Positions 1 through 10,491 of a stretch of DNA of 64,000 nt are shown here, piece by piece. This stretch comes from Axinella damicornis (taxonomy: Eukaryota; Porifera; Demospongiae; Axinellida; Axinellidae), in contig OZ007509.1 in assembly GCA_963931865.1 (NCBI GenBank), positions 13,529,489-13,593,488 of the forward strand. The letters run 5' to 3'. Every line of letters begins with the position of its first letter. The stretch's first letter is position 1. The position numbers and the translations under genes are program-made. The notes beneath the pieces were generated by a model, which saw only the letters and a list, made by a program, of their open reading frames with translations, ran no database searches and was not told the origin of the DNA.

Positions 1-3000
1 AGGCACTTGTACTTGGTTATGAGCTCTCTCACCACCTCCCCTTTACCACACAATGCAGCAACATGGAGAGGTGTAAGACCACTGTCATCTCTAGCATTCA
101 CATCACAGCTATACTCTGACACAAGCTTCTTCGCCACTACCAAATGACCACCACTGCAGGCATGATGAAGAGGTGTCCAACCACACTGTCCTTTAACAGT
201 AGGACAGCAATGAAACTCCGATACCAGAACACCCACTACTTCAGCATGTCCATTCAAAGCAGCTACAATCAACACTGTGTTGCCATTATTGATACAGGCA
301 GCTGCATCTGCTCCAAACTCTGACAAAAGGGTTCTCACTATACCTGCATGACCATTTATGGCAGCCATATGAAGAGGTGTGGTATCATTAGAGCCAATAC
401 AGTTGACTGGGCACTTGTACTTGGTTATGAGCTCTCTCACCACCTCCCCTTTACCACACAATGCAGCAACATGGAGAGGTGTAAGACCACTGTCATCTCT
501 AGCATTCACATCACAGCTATACTCTGACACAAGCTTCTTCACCACTACCAAATGACCACCACTGCAGGCATGATGAAGAGGTGTCCAACCACACTGTCCT
601 TTAACAGTAGGACAGCAACGAAACTCCGATACCAGAACACCCACTACTTCAGCACGTCCATTCAAAGCAGCTAGAATCAACACTGTGTTGCCATTATTGA
701 TACAGGCAGCTGCATCTGCTCCAAACTCTGACAAAAGGGTTCTCACTATACCTGCATGACCCTTTATGGCAGCCATATGAAGAGGTGTAGTACCATTAGA
801 GGCAATGTAGTCCACTGGGCACTTGTACTTGGTTATGAGCTCTCTCACCACCTCCCCCTTACCACACATTGCAGCAACATGGAGAGGTGTACAACCACTG
901 TCATCTCTAGCATTCACATCACAGCCAAACTCTGACACAAGCTTCTCCACCACTGCCAAATATGCTAATTTACTTGTGTGATAAATGACTACACTCTTCT
1001 TAGGGAATATCTCTGAAACGCCGAGATGTATAAAGCAACCACCACTGCAGGCATGATGAAGAGGTGTCCAACCATACTGTCCTGTAATACTAGGACTGCA
1101 ACCAAACTCTGATACCAGAACACCCACTACTTCAGCATGTCCACACAAAGCAGCTAGATTCAATGCTGTGTTACCATTATTGATACAGGCAGCTGCATCT
1201 GCTCCAAATTCTGACAAAAGCATTTTCACTATACCTGCATGACCCTTTATGGCAGCCATATGAACAGGTGTGGTACCATTAGGGCCAATACAGTTGACTG
1301 GGCACTTGTATTTGGTTATGAGCTCTCTCACCACCTCCTCCTGACCACAGAGTGAAGCTACATGGAGAGGTGTAAGACCACTGTCATCTCCAGCATTCAC
1401 ATCACAGCCAAACTCTGACACAAGCTTCTCCACCACTGCAAAACATGCTAATTTACTTGTGCGATAAATGCCAACAATCTTCTTAGGGAATATCTCTGAA
1501 ATGCTGAGATTTGTAAAGTAACCACCACTGCATGCATGATGAAGAAGTGTCCAGCCATACTGTCCCTTAATACTAGGACTGCAACGAAACTCCGATACCA
1601 GAACACCCACTACTTCAGCATGTCCACACAAAGCAGCTAGATGCAACGCTGCGTTCCCATTATTGATACAGGCAGCTACATCTGCTCCAAACTCTGACAA
1701 AAGGGTTCTCACTATATCTGCATGACCATTTATGGCAGCCATATGAACAGGTGTGGTACCATTAGATCCAATACAGTTGACTGGGCACTTGTACTTGGTT
1801 ATGAGCTCTCTCACCACCTTCTCCTGACCACACAATGCAGCTACATGGAGAGGTGAAAGACCATTGTCGTCTCTAGCATTCTGATCACAGCCAAACTCTG
1901 ACACAAGCTTGTCCACCACTGCCAAATATGCTAATTTACTTGTGCGATAAATGCCCATAATCTTCTTAGGGAAAATCTCGGAAATATCGAGATTCATAAA
2001 GCAACCACCACAGCAGGCAAGATGAAGAGGTGTCCAACCATACTGTCCTATACTACTAGGACTGCAACCAAACTCCGACACCAGAACACCCACTACTTCA
2101 GCATGTCCACTCAAAGCAGCTAGATTCAACGCTGTGTTGCCATTATTGATACAAGTAGCCGCATCTGCTCCAAACTCTGACAGAAGCATTCTCACTATAC
2201 CTGCATGACCCTTTATGGCAGCCATATAAAGAGGTGTGGTATCATTACACCCAATGCAGCTGACTTGACACTTGTGTTTGGTTATGAGCTCTCTCACAAC
2301 CGCCTCCTTACCACACAATATAGCTACATGGAGAGGTGTAAGACCATTTTGGTCTTTAGCATTCATAATACAGCCAAACTCAGATACAAGCTTCTCCACC
2401 ACAAGCAAATGACCACCTTTGCAGGCATCATGAAGAGGTGTCCGACCATCCTGGCCTCTAACACTAGGACTGCAACCAAACTCCGATACCAGAACACCCA
2501 CAACTTCAGCATGCCCATTAAAAGCAGCTAAATGCAATGCTGTGTCACCATTATTGTTACAGGCAGCTGCATCTGATCCAAACTCTGACAAAACCGTTCT
2601 CACTATACCTGGATGACCCTCCATGGCAGCCATATGAAGAGGTGTGTTACCATTAGGGTCCGTGCAGTCCACTAGGCACTGGTATTTGGTTATGAGTTCT
2701 CTCACCACCTCCTCCTCACCACACTTTGCAGCTACATGGAGAGGTGTAAGACCATCATTGTCTCTAGCATTCAAATTGCAGCCATACTCTGAGACAAATT
2801 TCTTGACCACTAGCAAATGACCACCACCACAGGCATGATGGAGAGGTGTCCAACCATACTGGCCTTTAATACTCAGACTGCAACCAAATTCCGACACCAG
2901 AACACCCACTACTTCAGCATGTCCATTCAATGCAGCTAGACTCAATGCTGTGTCACCATTACTGATACAGGCAGCTGCATCTGCTCCAAACTCTGACAAA

Positions 3001-5171
3001 AGCATTCTTACTATACCTGCATAACCCTCCATGGCAGCCATATGAAGAGGTGTGATACCATCAGAGTTCATGCAGTTCACTGGGCATTGGTATTTGGTTA
3101 TGAGTTCTCTCACCACCTCCTCCTCACCACACATTGCAGCAACATGGAGAGGTGTAAGACCATCATTGTCTCTGTCATTCAAATTGCAGCCATACTCTGA
3201 GACAAATTTCTCCACCACTAGCAAATGACCACCACCACAGGCATGATGGAGAGGTGTCCAACCATACTGGCCTTTAATACTCAGACTGCAACCAAATTCC
3301 GATACCAGAACACCCACTACTTCAGCATGTCCATTCAATGCAGCTAGACTCAATGCTGTGTCACCATTACTGGTACAGGCAGCTGCATCTGCTCCAAACT
3401 CTGACAAAAGCATTCTTACTATACCTGCATGACCCTCCATGGCAGCCATATGAAGAGGTGTGTTACCATCAGAGTCCATACAGTCCACTGGGCACTGGTA
3501 TTTGGTTATGAGCTCTCTCACCACCTCCTCCTCACCACACATTGCAGCTACATGGAGAGGTGTAAGACCATCATTGTCTCTAGCATTCAAATTGCAGCCA
3601 TACTCTGAGACAAGCTTCTCCACCACTACTGAATGACCACCATTGCAGGCATTATGGAGAGGTGTCCGACCATACTGGCCTTTAATACTCGGACTGCAAC
3701 CAAATTCCGATACCAGAAGGCCCACTACTTCAGTGTGTCCATTCCAAGCAGCTAAGATCAATGCTGTGTCACCATTATTGATACAGGCAGCTGCATCTGC
3801 TCCAAACTCCAACAAAAGCATTCTCACTATACCCGCATGACCCTCCATGGCCGCCGTATGAAGGGGTGTGTTACCATCAGAGTCCATACAGTCCACTAGG
3901 CACTGGTATTTGGTTATGAGCTCTCTCACCACCTCCTCCTCACCACACATTGCAGCTACATGGAGAGGTGTAAGACCATCATTGTCTCTAGCATTCAAAT
4001 TGCAGCCATACTCTGAGACAAGCTTCTCCACCACTACTGAATGACCTCCATTGCAGGCATTATGGAGAGGTGTCCGACCATACTGGCCTTTAATACTCGG
4101 ACTGCAACCAAATTCCGATACCAGAAGGCTCACTACTTCAGTTTGTCCATTCCAAGCAGCTAAGATCAATGCTGTGTCACCATTATTGATACAGGCAGCT
4201 GCATCTGCTCCAAACTCCAACAAAAGCATTCTCACTATACCCGCATGACCCTCCATGGCCGCCGTATGAAGGGGTGTGTTACCATCAGAGTCCAAACAGT
4301 CCACTAGGCACTGGTATTTAGTTATGAGCTCTCTCACCACCTCCTCCTCACCACACTTTGCAGCTACATGGAGAGGTGTAAGACCATCATTGTCTCTAGC
4401 ATTCAATTTGCAGCCATACTCTGAGACAAGCTTCTCCACCACTACCAAATGACCACCACTGCAGGCATGATGGAGAGGTGTCCAACCATACTGGCCTTTA
4501 ACACTAGGACAGCAACCAAATTCCGATACCAGAATGCCTGCTACTTCAGCATGTCCTCTCCAAGCAGCTATATTCAACGCTGTGTCACCATTATTGATAC
4601 AGGCAGCTGCATCTGCTCCAAACTCTGACAAAAGCATGGTCACGATACTTGCATGATCACCCATCGCAGCTAAATGAAGAGGAGTGTTACCATTAGAGCC
4701 AACACAGTTGACTGGGCACTGGTATTTTGTTATGAGCTCTCTCACCACCTCCTCCTTACCAAAATATGCAGCTAAATGGAGAGGTGTAAGACCGGCATCA
4801 TTGTCTCTAGAATTAACATCGCAGCCACAATTTGATACCAGTTTCTCCTCAAGGTCCTCTGGAAACCTCTGTGCTAGAGCCTCAACTACAGCCAAGTGTC
4901 CCATAGCACTAGCTATGTGAAGAGGAGTCCACCCTTCGGTGTTCTTACCTGCTGAGGAAGTGGTGTACCTTTCAGCCAGTTCCTGGACTACAGCCATGTG
5001 GCCCTGCTCTGCAGCAAGGTGGAGAGCTGTGTTCCTATCCTCATCACAAGCTAGCAGGTCACAGGATGGGGAGGAAAGATGTTCTCTGACAAGATCAACA
5101 TTGCCTTCCTTGGAGGCATGAAGCAAAGATGTGGGTGTGCATTCCAAGGTGTTGCTCTCACTGAATGCCAT
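1..5171 (-). CDS. Ankyrin-repeat protein, single long exon, 3' end beyond the left edge
   Basis: The minus strand is open from an ATG at 5171-5169 to base 1, about 1,723 codons without a stop. An in-frame TGA sits directly upstream of the ATG, so the start is well defined if no upstream exon is joined. The protein begins MAFSESNTLECTPTSLL and passes into about 50 ankyrin repeats of 33-34 residues. Typical strings are GLTPLHVAA, GHAEVVGVLVSEFGC and GKGEVVRELITKYKC. Ankyrin repeats are protein-binding scaffolds; no enzymatic, membrane or death-fold domain is visible here, though one could lie in the missing C-terminus. The first three or four repeats differ in sequence, and the rest are near-copies of a four-repeat supermodule. 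No intron is seen over 5.2 kb, unlike the exon-rich neighbour, so a retrocopy origin or growth by in-frame tandem duplication are both possible. Partner and cellular role are unknown. Confidence 0.9.
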   Translation of the reverse strand, partial: MAFSESNTLECTPTSLLHASKEGNVDLVREHLSSPSCDLLACDEDRNTALHLAAEQGHMAVVQELAERYTTSSAGKNTEGWTPLHIASAMGHLAVVEALAQRFPEDLEEKLVSNCGCDVNSRDNDAGLTPLHLAAYFGKEEVVRELITKYQCPVNCVGSNGNTPLHLAAMGDHASIVTMLLSEFGADAAACINNGDTALNIAAWRGHAEVAGILVSEFGCCPSVKGQYGWTPLHHACSGGHLVVVEKLVSEYGCKLNARDNDGLTPLHVAAKCGEEEVVRELITKYQCLVDCLDSDGNTPLHTAAMEGHAGIVRMLLLEFGADAAACINNGDTALILAAWNGQTEVVSLLVSEFGCSPSIKGQYGRTPLHNACNGGHSVVVEKLVSEYGCNLNARDNDGLTPLHVAAMCGEEEVVRELITKYQCLVDCMDSDGNTPLHTAAMEGHAGIVRMLLLEFGADAAACINNGDTALILAAWNGHTEVVGLLVSEFGCSPSIKGQYGRTPLHNACNGGHSVVVEKLVSEYGCNLNARDNDGLTPLHVAAMCGEEEVVRELITKYQCPVDCMDSDGNTPLHMAAMEGHAGIVRMLLSEFGADAAACTSNGDTALSLAALNGHAEVVGVLVSEFGCSLSIKGQYGWTPLHHACGGGHLLVVEKFVSEYGCNLNDRDNDGLTPLHVAAMCGEEEVVRELITKYQCPVNCMNSDGITPLHMAAMEGYAGIVRMLLSEFGADAAACISNGDTALSLAALNGHAEVVGVLVSEFGCSLSIKGQYGWTPLHHACGGGHLLVVKKFVSEYGCNLNARDNDGLTPLHVAAKCGEEEVVRELITKYQCLVDCTDPNGNTPLHMAAMEGHPGIVRTVLSEFGSDAAACNNNGDTALHLAAFNGHAEVVGVLVSEFGCSPSVRGQDGRTPLHDACKGGHLLVVEKLVSEFGCIMNAKDQNGLTPLHVAILCGKEAVVRELITKHKCQVSCIGCNDTTPLYMAAIKGHAGIVRMLLSEFGADAATCINNGNTALNLAALSGHAEVVGVLVSEFGCSPSSIGQYGWTPLHLACCGGCFMNLDISEIFPKKIMGIYRTSKLAYLAVVDKLVSEFGCDQNARDDNGLSPLHVAALCGQEKVVRELITKYKCPVNCIGSNGTTPVHMAAINGHADIVRTLLSEFGADVAACINNGNAALHLAALCGHAEVVGVLVSEFRCSPSIKGQYGWTLLHHACSGGYFTNLSISEIFPKKIVGIYRTSKLACFAVVEKLVSEFGCDVNAGDDSGLTPLHVASLCGQEEVVRELITKYKCPVNCIGPNGTTPVHMAAIKGHAGIVKMLLSEFGADAAACINNGNTALNLAALCGHAEVVGVLVSEFGCSPSITGQYGWTPLHHACSGGCFIHLGVSEIFPKKSVVIYHTSKLAYLAVVEKLVSEFGCDVNARDDSGCTPLHVAAMCGKGEVVRELITKYKCPVDYIASNGTTPLHMAAIKGHAGIVRTLLSEFGADAAACINNGNTVLILAALNGRAEVVGVLVSEFRCCPTVKGQCGWTPLHHACSGGHLVVVKKLVSEYSCDVNARDDSGLTPLHVAALCGKGEVVRELITKYKCPVNCIGSNDTTPLHMAAINGHAGIVRTLLSEFGADAAACINNGNTVLIVAALNGHAEVVGVLVSEFHCCPTVKGQCGWTPLHHACSGGHLVVAKKLVSEYSCDVNARDDSGLTPLHVAALCGKGEVVRELITKYKC
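3..4716 (-). repeat. 408-bp ankyrin supermodule tandem array
   Basis: The coding anchor for the ITKYKC/ITKYQC stretch recurs at 3, 411, 819, 1302, 1785, 2268, 2676, 3084, 3492, 3900, 4308 and 4716. Spacing is 408 bp (136 codons, four ankyrin repeats) for eight intervals and exactly 483 bp for the three intervals from 819 to 2268. The longer units carry 25 extra codons around SEIFPKK and TSKLA. Neighbouring units such as 3-411 with 411-819, and 3492-3900 with 3900-4308, are almost identical, which indicates recent unequal exchange or gene conversion. Confidence 0.9.
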
Positions 5172-6380
5172 TCAGCAGGTTAATTAACTGTATCACATGA
5201 GTTTTAACTGGATGAACAATCCAATCTCAAGCCTTACAAATCACACGCTCTACTCCAACCATGTGCATTGAACTTTCACTGGCTTGCAGGTAGCCAGCTA
5301 CACCACACCACAGTAGAACATTCTAAATGGCAGAGAAAAAACAAAATGTCATTTTAGATGAGATCCTGGAAGCAATCAAAACTGCATGGAGGTGGGAATA
5401 GCCTGGGAATGAGGCTAGCGTTATGCTTTGTGTGTGCCCTGTGGGTCATTATACCGGTATAGAAATCCTGTTCACTGCTTATTGTAGTACTAGTGACCTC
5501 CCAGAGAATGAATTGGACAACAGCAGTAGCTACATAAAATCCCCTATAACCCTGCTGATATCCACCCCATGGGGAGCCACCTTGAGAGGGAGAAGCAAGC
5601 ATGCACTGGCTTGTGTAAAGCAAGGTTCTCCACAGGGAAACATTGTCAAGGTTTCATAGGATCATGTTGGAAGGGTGACTGAGTATTTAGTGTCTTAGGG
5701 TACGTAGCTACCATTTCGGAATTAAGAATCCTTCTGACAAAGGTAGTGTTGTGCAGTACCACACTAAGGAGAACCCTGGCGTCTGCAAGTATCAAAAAAG
5801 AAGATGCAGAAGTCCAGCACATTGTTGAAGAGAAGCATGGACTTGCAATGTGGACAACAATATAGCATCCCATCTCATGGGATGAGTTGCTCAGTGGAGG
5901 TGTTAATTCACAAAGTCAAGGTGATCTACCTGTCCATTGAACAATGTTCATAAGACAGTAGGCACATACAATGTGTTATAATCAGCAGAATAACCGAAGT
6001 AGGTACACTGCAAAAGACCAGGGTTGTTTAAACTAACCCAGTTGCAATCGGAAAGCATGCATCCTAAATGCTATCCCATGCCTGAGAGGGTGGAAAGTCT
6101 GAGAGAGTGTAATGTTATGCAGGACTAGAAATGTTTCTGTGTCTCCATGATAGTTCTAGCCAGGATTGAGGTCATGGTACTCCTACAATGTGCCAGCTCA
6201 GCTTGTTACCTACAATGTGCATACAATGTGCCAGCTTGTTACCTACAGTGTGCATACAATGTGCCAGCTTGTTACCAACAGTGTGCATACAAACAAGATA
6301 CATAATTTTATGCTATCAGCATGTACCTCTCAATCTGCGTGACACATTGTTACACTCCTGGTAGGGGAAAAATTGTGCCG
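5172..6380. other. Non-coding DNA upstream of the ankyrin gene
   Basis: I see no convincing exon. The reading frames present are short and lack family motifs. The stretch holds a solo copy of the GCCTCGTTCCCAGGC-type repeat (about 5400-5419, reverse orientation, slightly diverged) and a small minisatellite at 6184-6290. Any untranslated first exon or promoter of the ankyrin gene should lie here, but no specific site could be identified. Confidence 0.5.
6184..6290. repeat. 33-bp minisatellite
   Basis: About three copies of a unit beginning TACAATGTGCCAGC and ending TGTGCA. The first copy is a few bases longer and the next two are 33 bp. It lies between genes and has no evident function. Confidence 0.75.
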
Positions 6381-6830
6381 CGTAATATAATATAAATAAT
6401 TCGTTCGAGGGATAGGAATGGCATACGAAGATTCTGAATACACCTTCATGATCGCTATCATGCACCGTCCCAACTGTACAATTTTGGTGCTGAAACTCAC
6501 CTTGGTGGTGGAGATACAAGCGCTTTTGTCGTTCCGTCGGCCGCCATTGCTCGATCGCTCTCTTCGACGTTGGTTGCCAGTACGTAGTACAGTCTTACGA
6601 AGGCCCCACAAAGATTCTGACCACACAGCCATGATCGCTGTCGTTCACTGACGCTCGCGAAGTTGTGAACGCTGTAATAAGTTCTTGTCTTCCCTATGGA
6701 CGCCATTGCCGACCCAATCGATCGACCGAACGTGATATGTGCGTTAATTGGAATGAGCTGCAACGCGTTGCTTGCGCGACCAGTGAGTACGCGGTTGCAT
6801 CGCGGCTACCAGGAGTGCGGTTGCCCCTCG
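6380..6830. promoter_or_regulatory. CpG-rich stretch, possible promoter
   Basis: This interval is richer in CG dinucleotides than its AT-rich surroundings (many CGA, CGC and TCG triplets). It sits immediately before the first exon of the candidate plus-strand gene and 1.2-1.6 kb upstream of the minus-strand ankyrin start. It could serve one or both genes. No TATA box or initiator could be assigned, so this rests only on base composition and position. Confidence 0.25.
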
Positions 6831-8077
6831 TATGAATCCCCAAAATAGTGTTGGAACCTGCATATGCTGGTCTTGAGATGTTTTCCAATTGCAAATGAAG
6901 TAACCAAGCTCAGTTAAAACAACCCTCGTCTTTTACAGTGTATTATTGTCTGATGATGAACATACAAGAGAACGAGGCAATCATAAATTATACTCAACAA
7001 TCTGCCGGGGTACATCTGTAACTAATGACTGTAGAGTAAGTGATCACTTATCCGCCACCACAATTATTTGGTACCTATGACTGGAGGCCATGAAACATTT
7101 TAAGACCCTTGAATGTGTCCATGAAAACATTTCATACCCCATGGAACATCATGAATGTTGCCATGGTCATACCCCATGAAATATTTTCAGAACCATGAAT
7201 ATTGCCATGAAAACATTTCATACCTCATGAAACATTCTCAAACCCTTGAATGTTACACAAAATTGGTTAGCTAAGACAGTGGGTAGCCAGGTGAATTCAG
7301 AGCAACACTCAAAATTTTACCTGGACTACTATAGGAAGTGGCATAGGAACCACGGGTGCAACTGGGGCTGGCGCCCCAGTGAAAATTTCCATGGTTGAAA
7401 ATAACCCACATACAGGCGACACCTCACGTGTAGACCGAACAAGACGCGAGTTTCAGAGAGAACTGTGGAAGGGTGCAGTGGCTGATGATGGTGCAGAGAC
7501 GGATCGATACATTCTTTGGCCAGCAAACCTGCTCAGTTCACAGTAAGTGCTTTATTTCGCGGTAAGATACTAACTACTTAAACTTGCTCTAGCCTAGGAC
7601 GAGGCCCCCAGCCCGAAGCAGCCGCCACCTCCATCAAGAGTAATAGCATACATGATGTAAGTGCACGTAGTGAGATGCTAGCCTACGAGAGCTGTTTATT
7701 CTTATGGTTGAAAAAGAGGTCCCCCAAAAATTTTCCGCGCTCCGTGCAGAATAACAATCAGCCACTTCACAGCCTCTGTTTCCAGCCCCCCTATCAGAAA
7801 ACATCTTCCTACGCCACTGTAGGAGCTTATGAGCACCGGGGCTCCTGACTACTACAACCTTTAAGCAGTGAGTTCAAAGCAAGTATGGTGGTTGGCTGCT
7901 ACCTCACTCATACAGTGGGATAGTAGGGATAGTAGAAGCGATCACCACCTGCTGACTGGCTCATGCCTTCCACCCACCCACCCATCAGTTTCCAGCCCTA
8001 CCCCTTCTACTTCAAGTCCAACCCAGTCCAATTCACTTAGACGCTTCTCTAAAAATCAAAATGACAAGGAAAAGTAG
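6737..8077 (+). CDS. Candidate four-exon small gene, unknown function
   Basis: Four exons join in frame with GT/AG sites: 6737-6782 (ATG, strong GTGAGT donor), 7335-7542 (GTAAGT donor), 7593-7656 (GTAAGT donor) and 7880-8077 (TAG stop). Phases match at all three junctions, giving 171 residues. The product begins MCVNWNELQRVACATR, continues through a Gly/Thr/Ala-rich stretch (GIGTTGATGAGAP), a charged section with RTRREFQRELWKG, and a Ser/Thr/Pro-rich tail ending NQNDKEK. No signal peptide, membrane segment or known family is recognised. An upstream ATG at 6696 lies in another frame. The last acceptor has a weak pyrimidine tract. I found no polyadenylation signal nearby, so transcript support would be needed to accept it. 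Confidence 0.35.
7089..7254. repeat. Degenerate tandem repeat in an intron of the candidate gene
   Basis: Variants of CCATGAAAACATTTCATACC and of AACCATGAATATTGCC recur three to four times over about 165 bp with substitutions. The stretch is AT-rich and non-coding. Confidence 0.6.
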
Positions 8078-10310
8078 TGCCCAAAACAACCCAGCAATTA
8101 AGACGCAGACTTTGCTACTACCATGGTGATTTCATTTGTGGAATAGTAACACTGTTTCCAAGAAAGGGGGGATTCAACTTACTGTAGTATTAGGTGCAGC
8201 TCACCTACAGGCACATGTTCACTGTTAGGCACCGTTGACTCTTGTATCAGCTAAGAAGGATTGGGTGGCCTATTTATGAGGTGCCGAAGGAGTACAAGTG
8301 AGAGCGAGTCCAGCAAGCAGGGACCGAGACAAAGGGGATTACGGCACAGACAAACAAGTCCACTGAAATACATGTAGATACCTTTTGCACTGGACTTCTG
8401 TCTACAGTCATGTATGCCAATTTTGCACGTTTTCTTTGGCAGCACTATTGTGGGCTGCACTGGTACCTGCAAGTGGCTGTTCAAAATTCTTTCAATACAG
8501 CATTATTCTTGGAAAAGGGTGGGGGGGGGGGGGGGGGGGGTGTTAGAATTAGTAGAGGGTTGAAATGATTAGAATCACTATGGCACTTGCTGTACAGCGG
8601 AGAAACTGTTCCTCTTTATAATTTAGAGGATGTGGCTCATCCGTATTTCCGACACCATCAAGCGGACAATGCGATATCTCTTGGACACAGCGAGATAAAT
8701 CAACCATACTTTATTTACGGTGAATATGAACCAAAATGAACTGTGTTTGCCAACTTGTAGCTTACACCACAAAATTGCTTTAATTATGCTACTGGACCAT
8801 CAATTTCAAACAGCAACCTCTATCTTCGGACTCTGGACTGTATACTTCAATCGTCGGACACCATTCCAACTATAGACCCCATCATTCTACGACCAGGCTT
8901 GATGGAATGCTGCTACACGATCAGCAGAGTTGTTGTACACACTGATAGCAGAAGTATAAGGTCGAGGATATGCTAAGTTTTTAGACTACTAGAAAACTGC
9001 AGAGCGTACAGCTAGGATCATGACAGGATTAACTCCCGAACATGGAACATAGACAGCGTTTAGCCTTTCTAGGACCGGTAGTTTGCCCAGTGGATCGATG
9101 ACTCAGTCTGTAGTGTCATACTAATAAACGTGCATAACTAGAACAAGCATAAGCTTACACTAGATTTCTTCCCTGTAACTGACAGCAACTAACATGTTTA
9201 CCTGAATCCTGCTGAATGCCAACGGGGATCCAATCTTCAAAAGTTCGACTGTTCAAAAGTTCGACCGTGGCTATTCAGCATTAATTAATTAAGATAGGTC
9301 ACGAGTGCACTGGAATGCATTTGAAACAGTATTCATCACCAAGTGCAACGTAAACAGTCCAGCCAACGATTGGTGGTCACTTCCTGCTTCAGCAGCCTAA
9401 GCTTGAAGGTATGGGTGCCAACCATAAGTCTACTGTAACAGTTTCTCGTCGGAGTAGCTATTCACTTTGATAATTTGTGAAACCATAGATAATATTATCT
9501 ATGGTGAAACCAACTCAAGACAGATTGCATAGCATCCTCATGGATCAGGTTTTGCTCTCATCTCTTTGATACTTCAGACTCTAATTGCTTCCACCAGCCG
9601 CGTTTTCCATCTGTCACTACGAAATGGCTAAGATGACTAATTTTCTCTGTGTATATAAGATCCCTATGCCCCCTGAATGACATAATCATTTGGTCGTGGC
9701 CTTCTCAGTGTTCCAGGTGGTGATCTCAAGTGTACTCTGTTAACACTTGGAACTCAGTAGAACACTTGGGATCACCATCTGGAATGCTGGGAACACCTGG
9801 AACTGTTGCTACACCTGAAACACCAGGCAGTATCAACAACATTCATCACAAGCATTCTTTCTATAACAGTGATTACAAGAGTATTGAGATGTGGGGATAG
9901 TGGAAAGGCAAAAAGTAGGAAACATATAGGTGGTTCAGGCCGGCCCAGGCATACTCAAGCAATGCCGGGGTGAGCTACCACAGAACTATTATACCATATA
10001 CCTCCTGGCTCAGGTTGGCTGGGCAGGCAACACACTATCATAAGAATAAATCATACCATAATCACTGTAGTGCGACTGATAGCACATATAGCTTGGACAG
10101 TGTGTTTGGCTCGGTAGCTAGAAGGATGAGCACCAGGTTGAATCGCTGACTGAGTATAATTGCAGTGGCATGTGAGTCTTCATACTTCTTCCCAGCTCAT
10201 GAGGCATCTCCAGAAAGGTTGTCATCCCCAACCAGGGACACATTTTTTGTATTAACCATTGCATGGCTGTTAGTGCTGCCTTTGTCAAAGAGAACTTTGT
10301 AATAATATAA
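8078..10310. other. Intergenic DNA without recognised genes
   Basis: About 2.2 kb with no supported exon on either strand. It contains a G homopolymer (8521-8540), a perfect 22-bp palindrome at 9483-9504 centred on AATATT, and near 9890-9930 a stretch resembling one end of the inverted-repeat element at 61171-61334. A cluster of TGGAAC/ACACCTGG-like words lies near 9700-9830. None of this is assigned a function. Confidence 0.5.
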
Positions 10311-10316
10311 TTTATT
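10311..10316 (-). promoter_or_regulatory. Polyadenylation signal AATAAA of the giant receptor gene
   Basis: TTTATT on the plus strand reads AATAAA on the minus strand about 176 bases past the TGA stop at 10492-10494. It is the first canonical hexamer seen downstream of the 7TM exon and fits a short 3' untranslated region. Confidence 0.5.
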
Positions 10317-10491
10317 ATAGCTATAGGGAATCATTTTCACAAACAAACTATTTTTAGCAAAGTAGCTAACAATGTAAACTATTGTTTATGGGTGCTGTAC
10401 AAAAAAGGAATCAGGAACCACTATGTATAATAATTATGGGTTTAATATCACTAGCAGATAAAAGGAGCTATTCAGTGCCCAATTGTAATAC

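Noticed and set aside
1..5000. Plus-strand reading frames across the ankyrin array (for example 2205-2531, 3643-3840, 4051-4248)
   Set aside because: They are antisense shadows of the minus-strand ankyrin frame and repeat with its 408-bp period.
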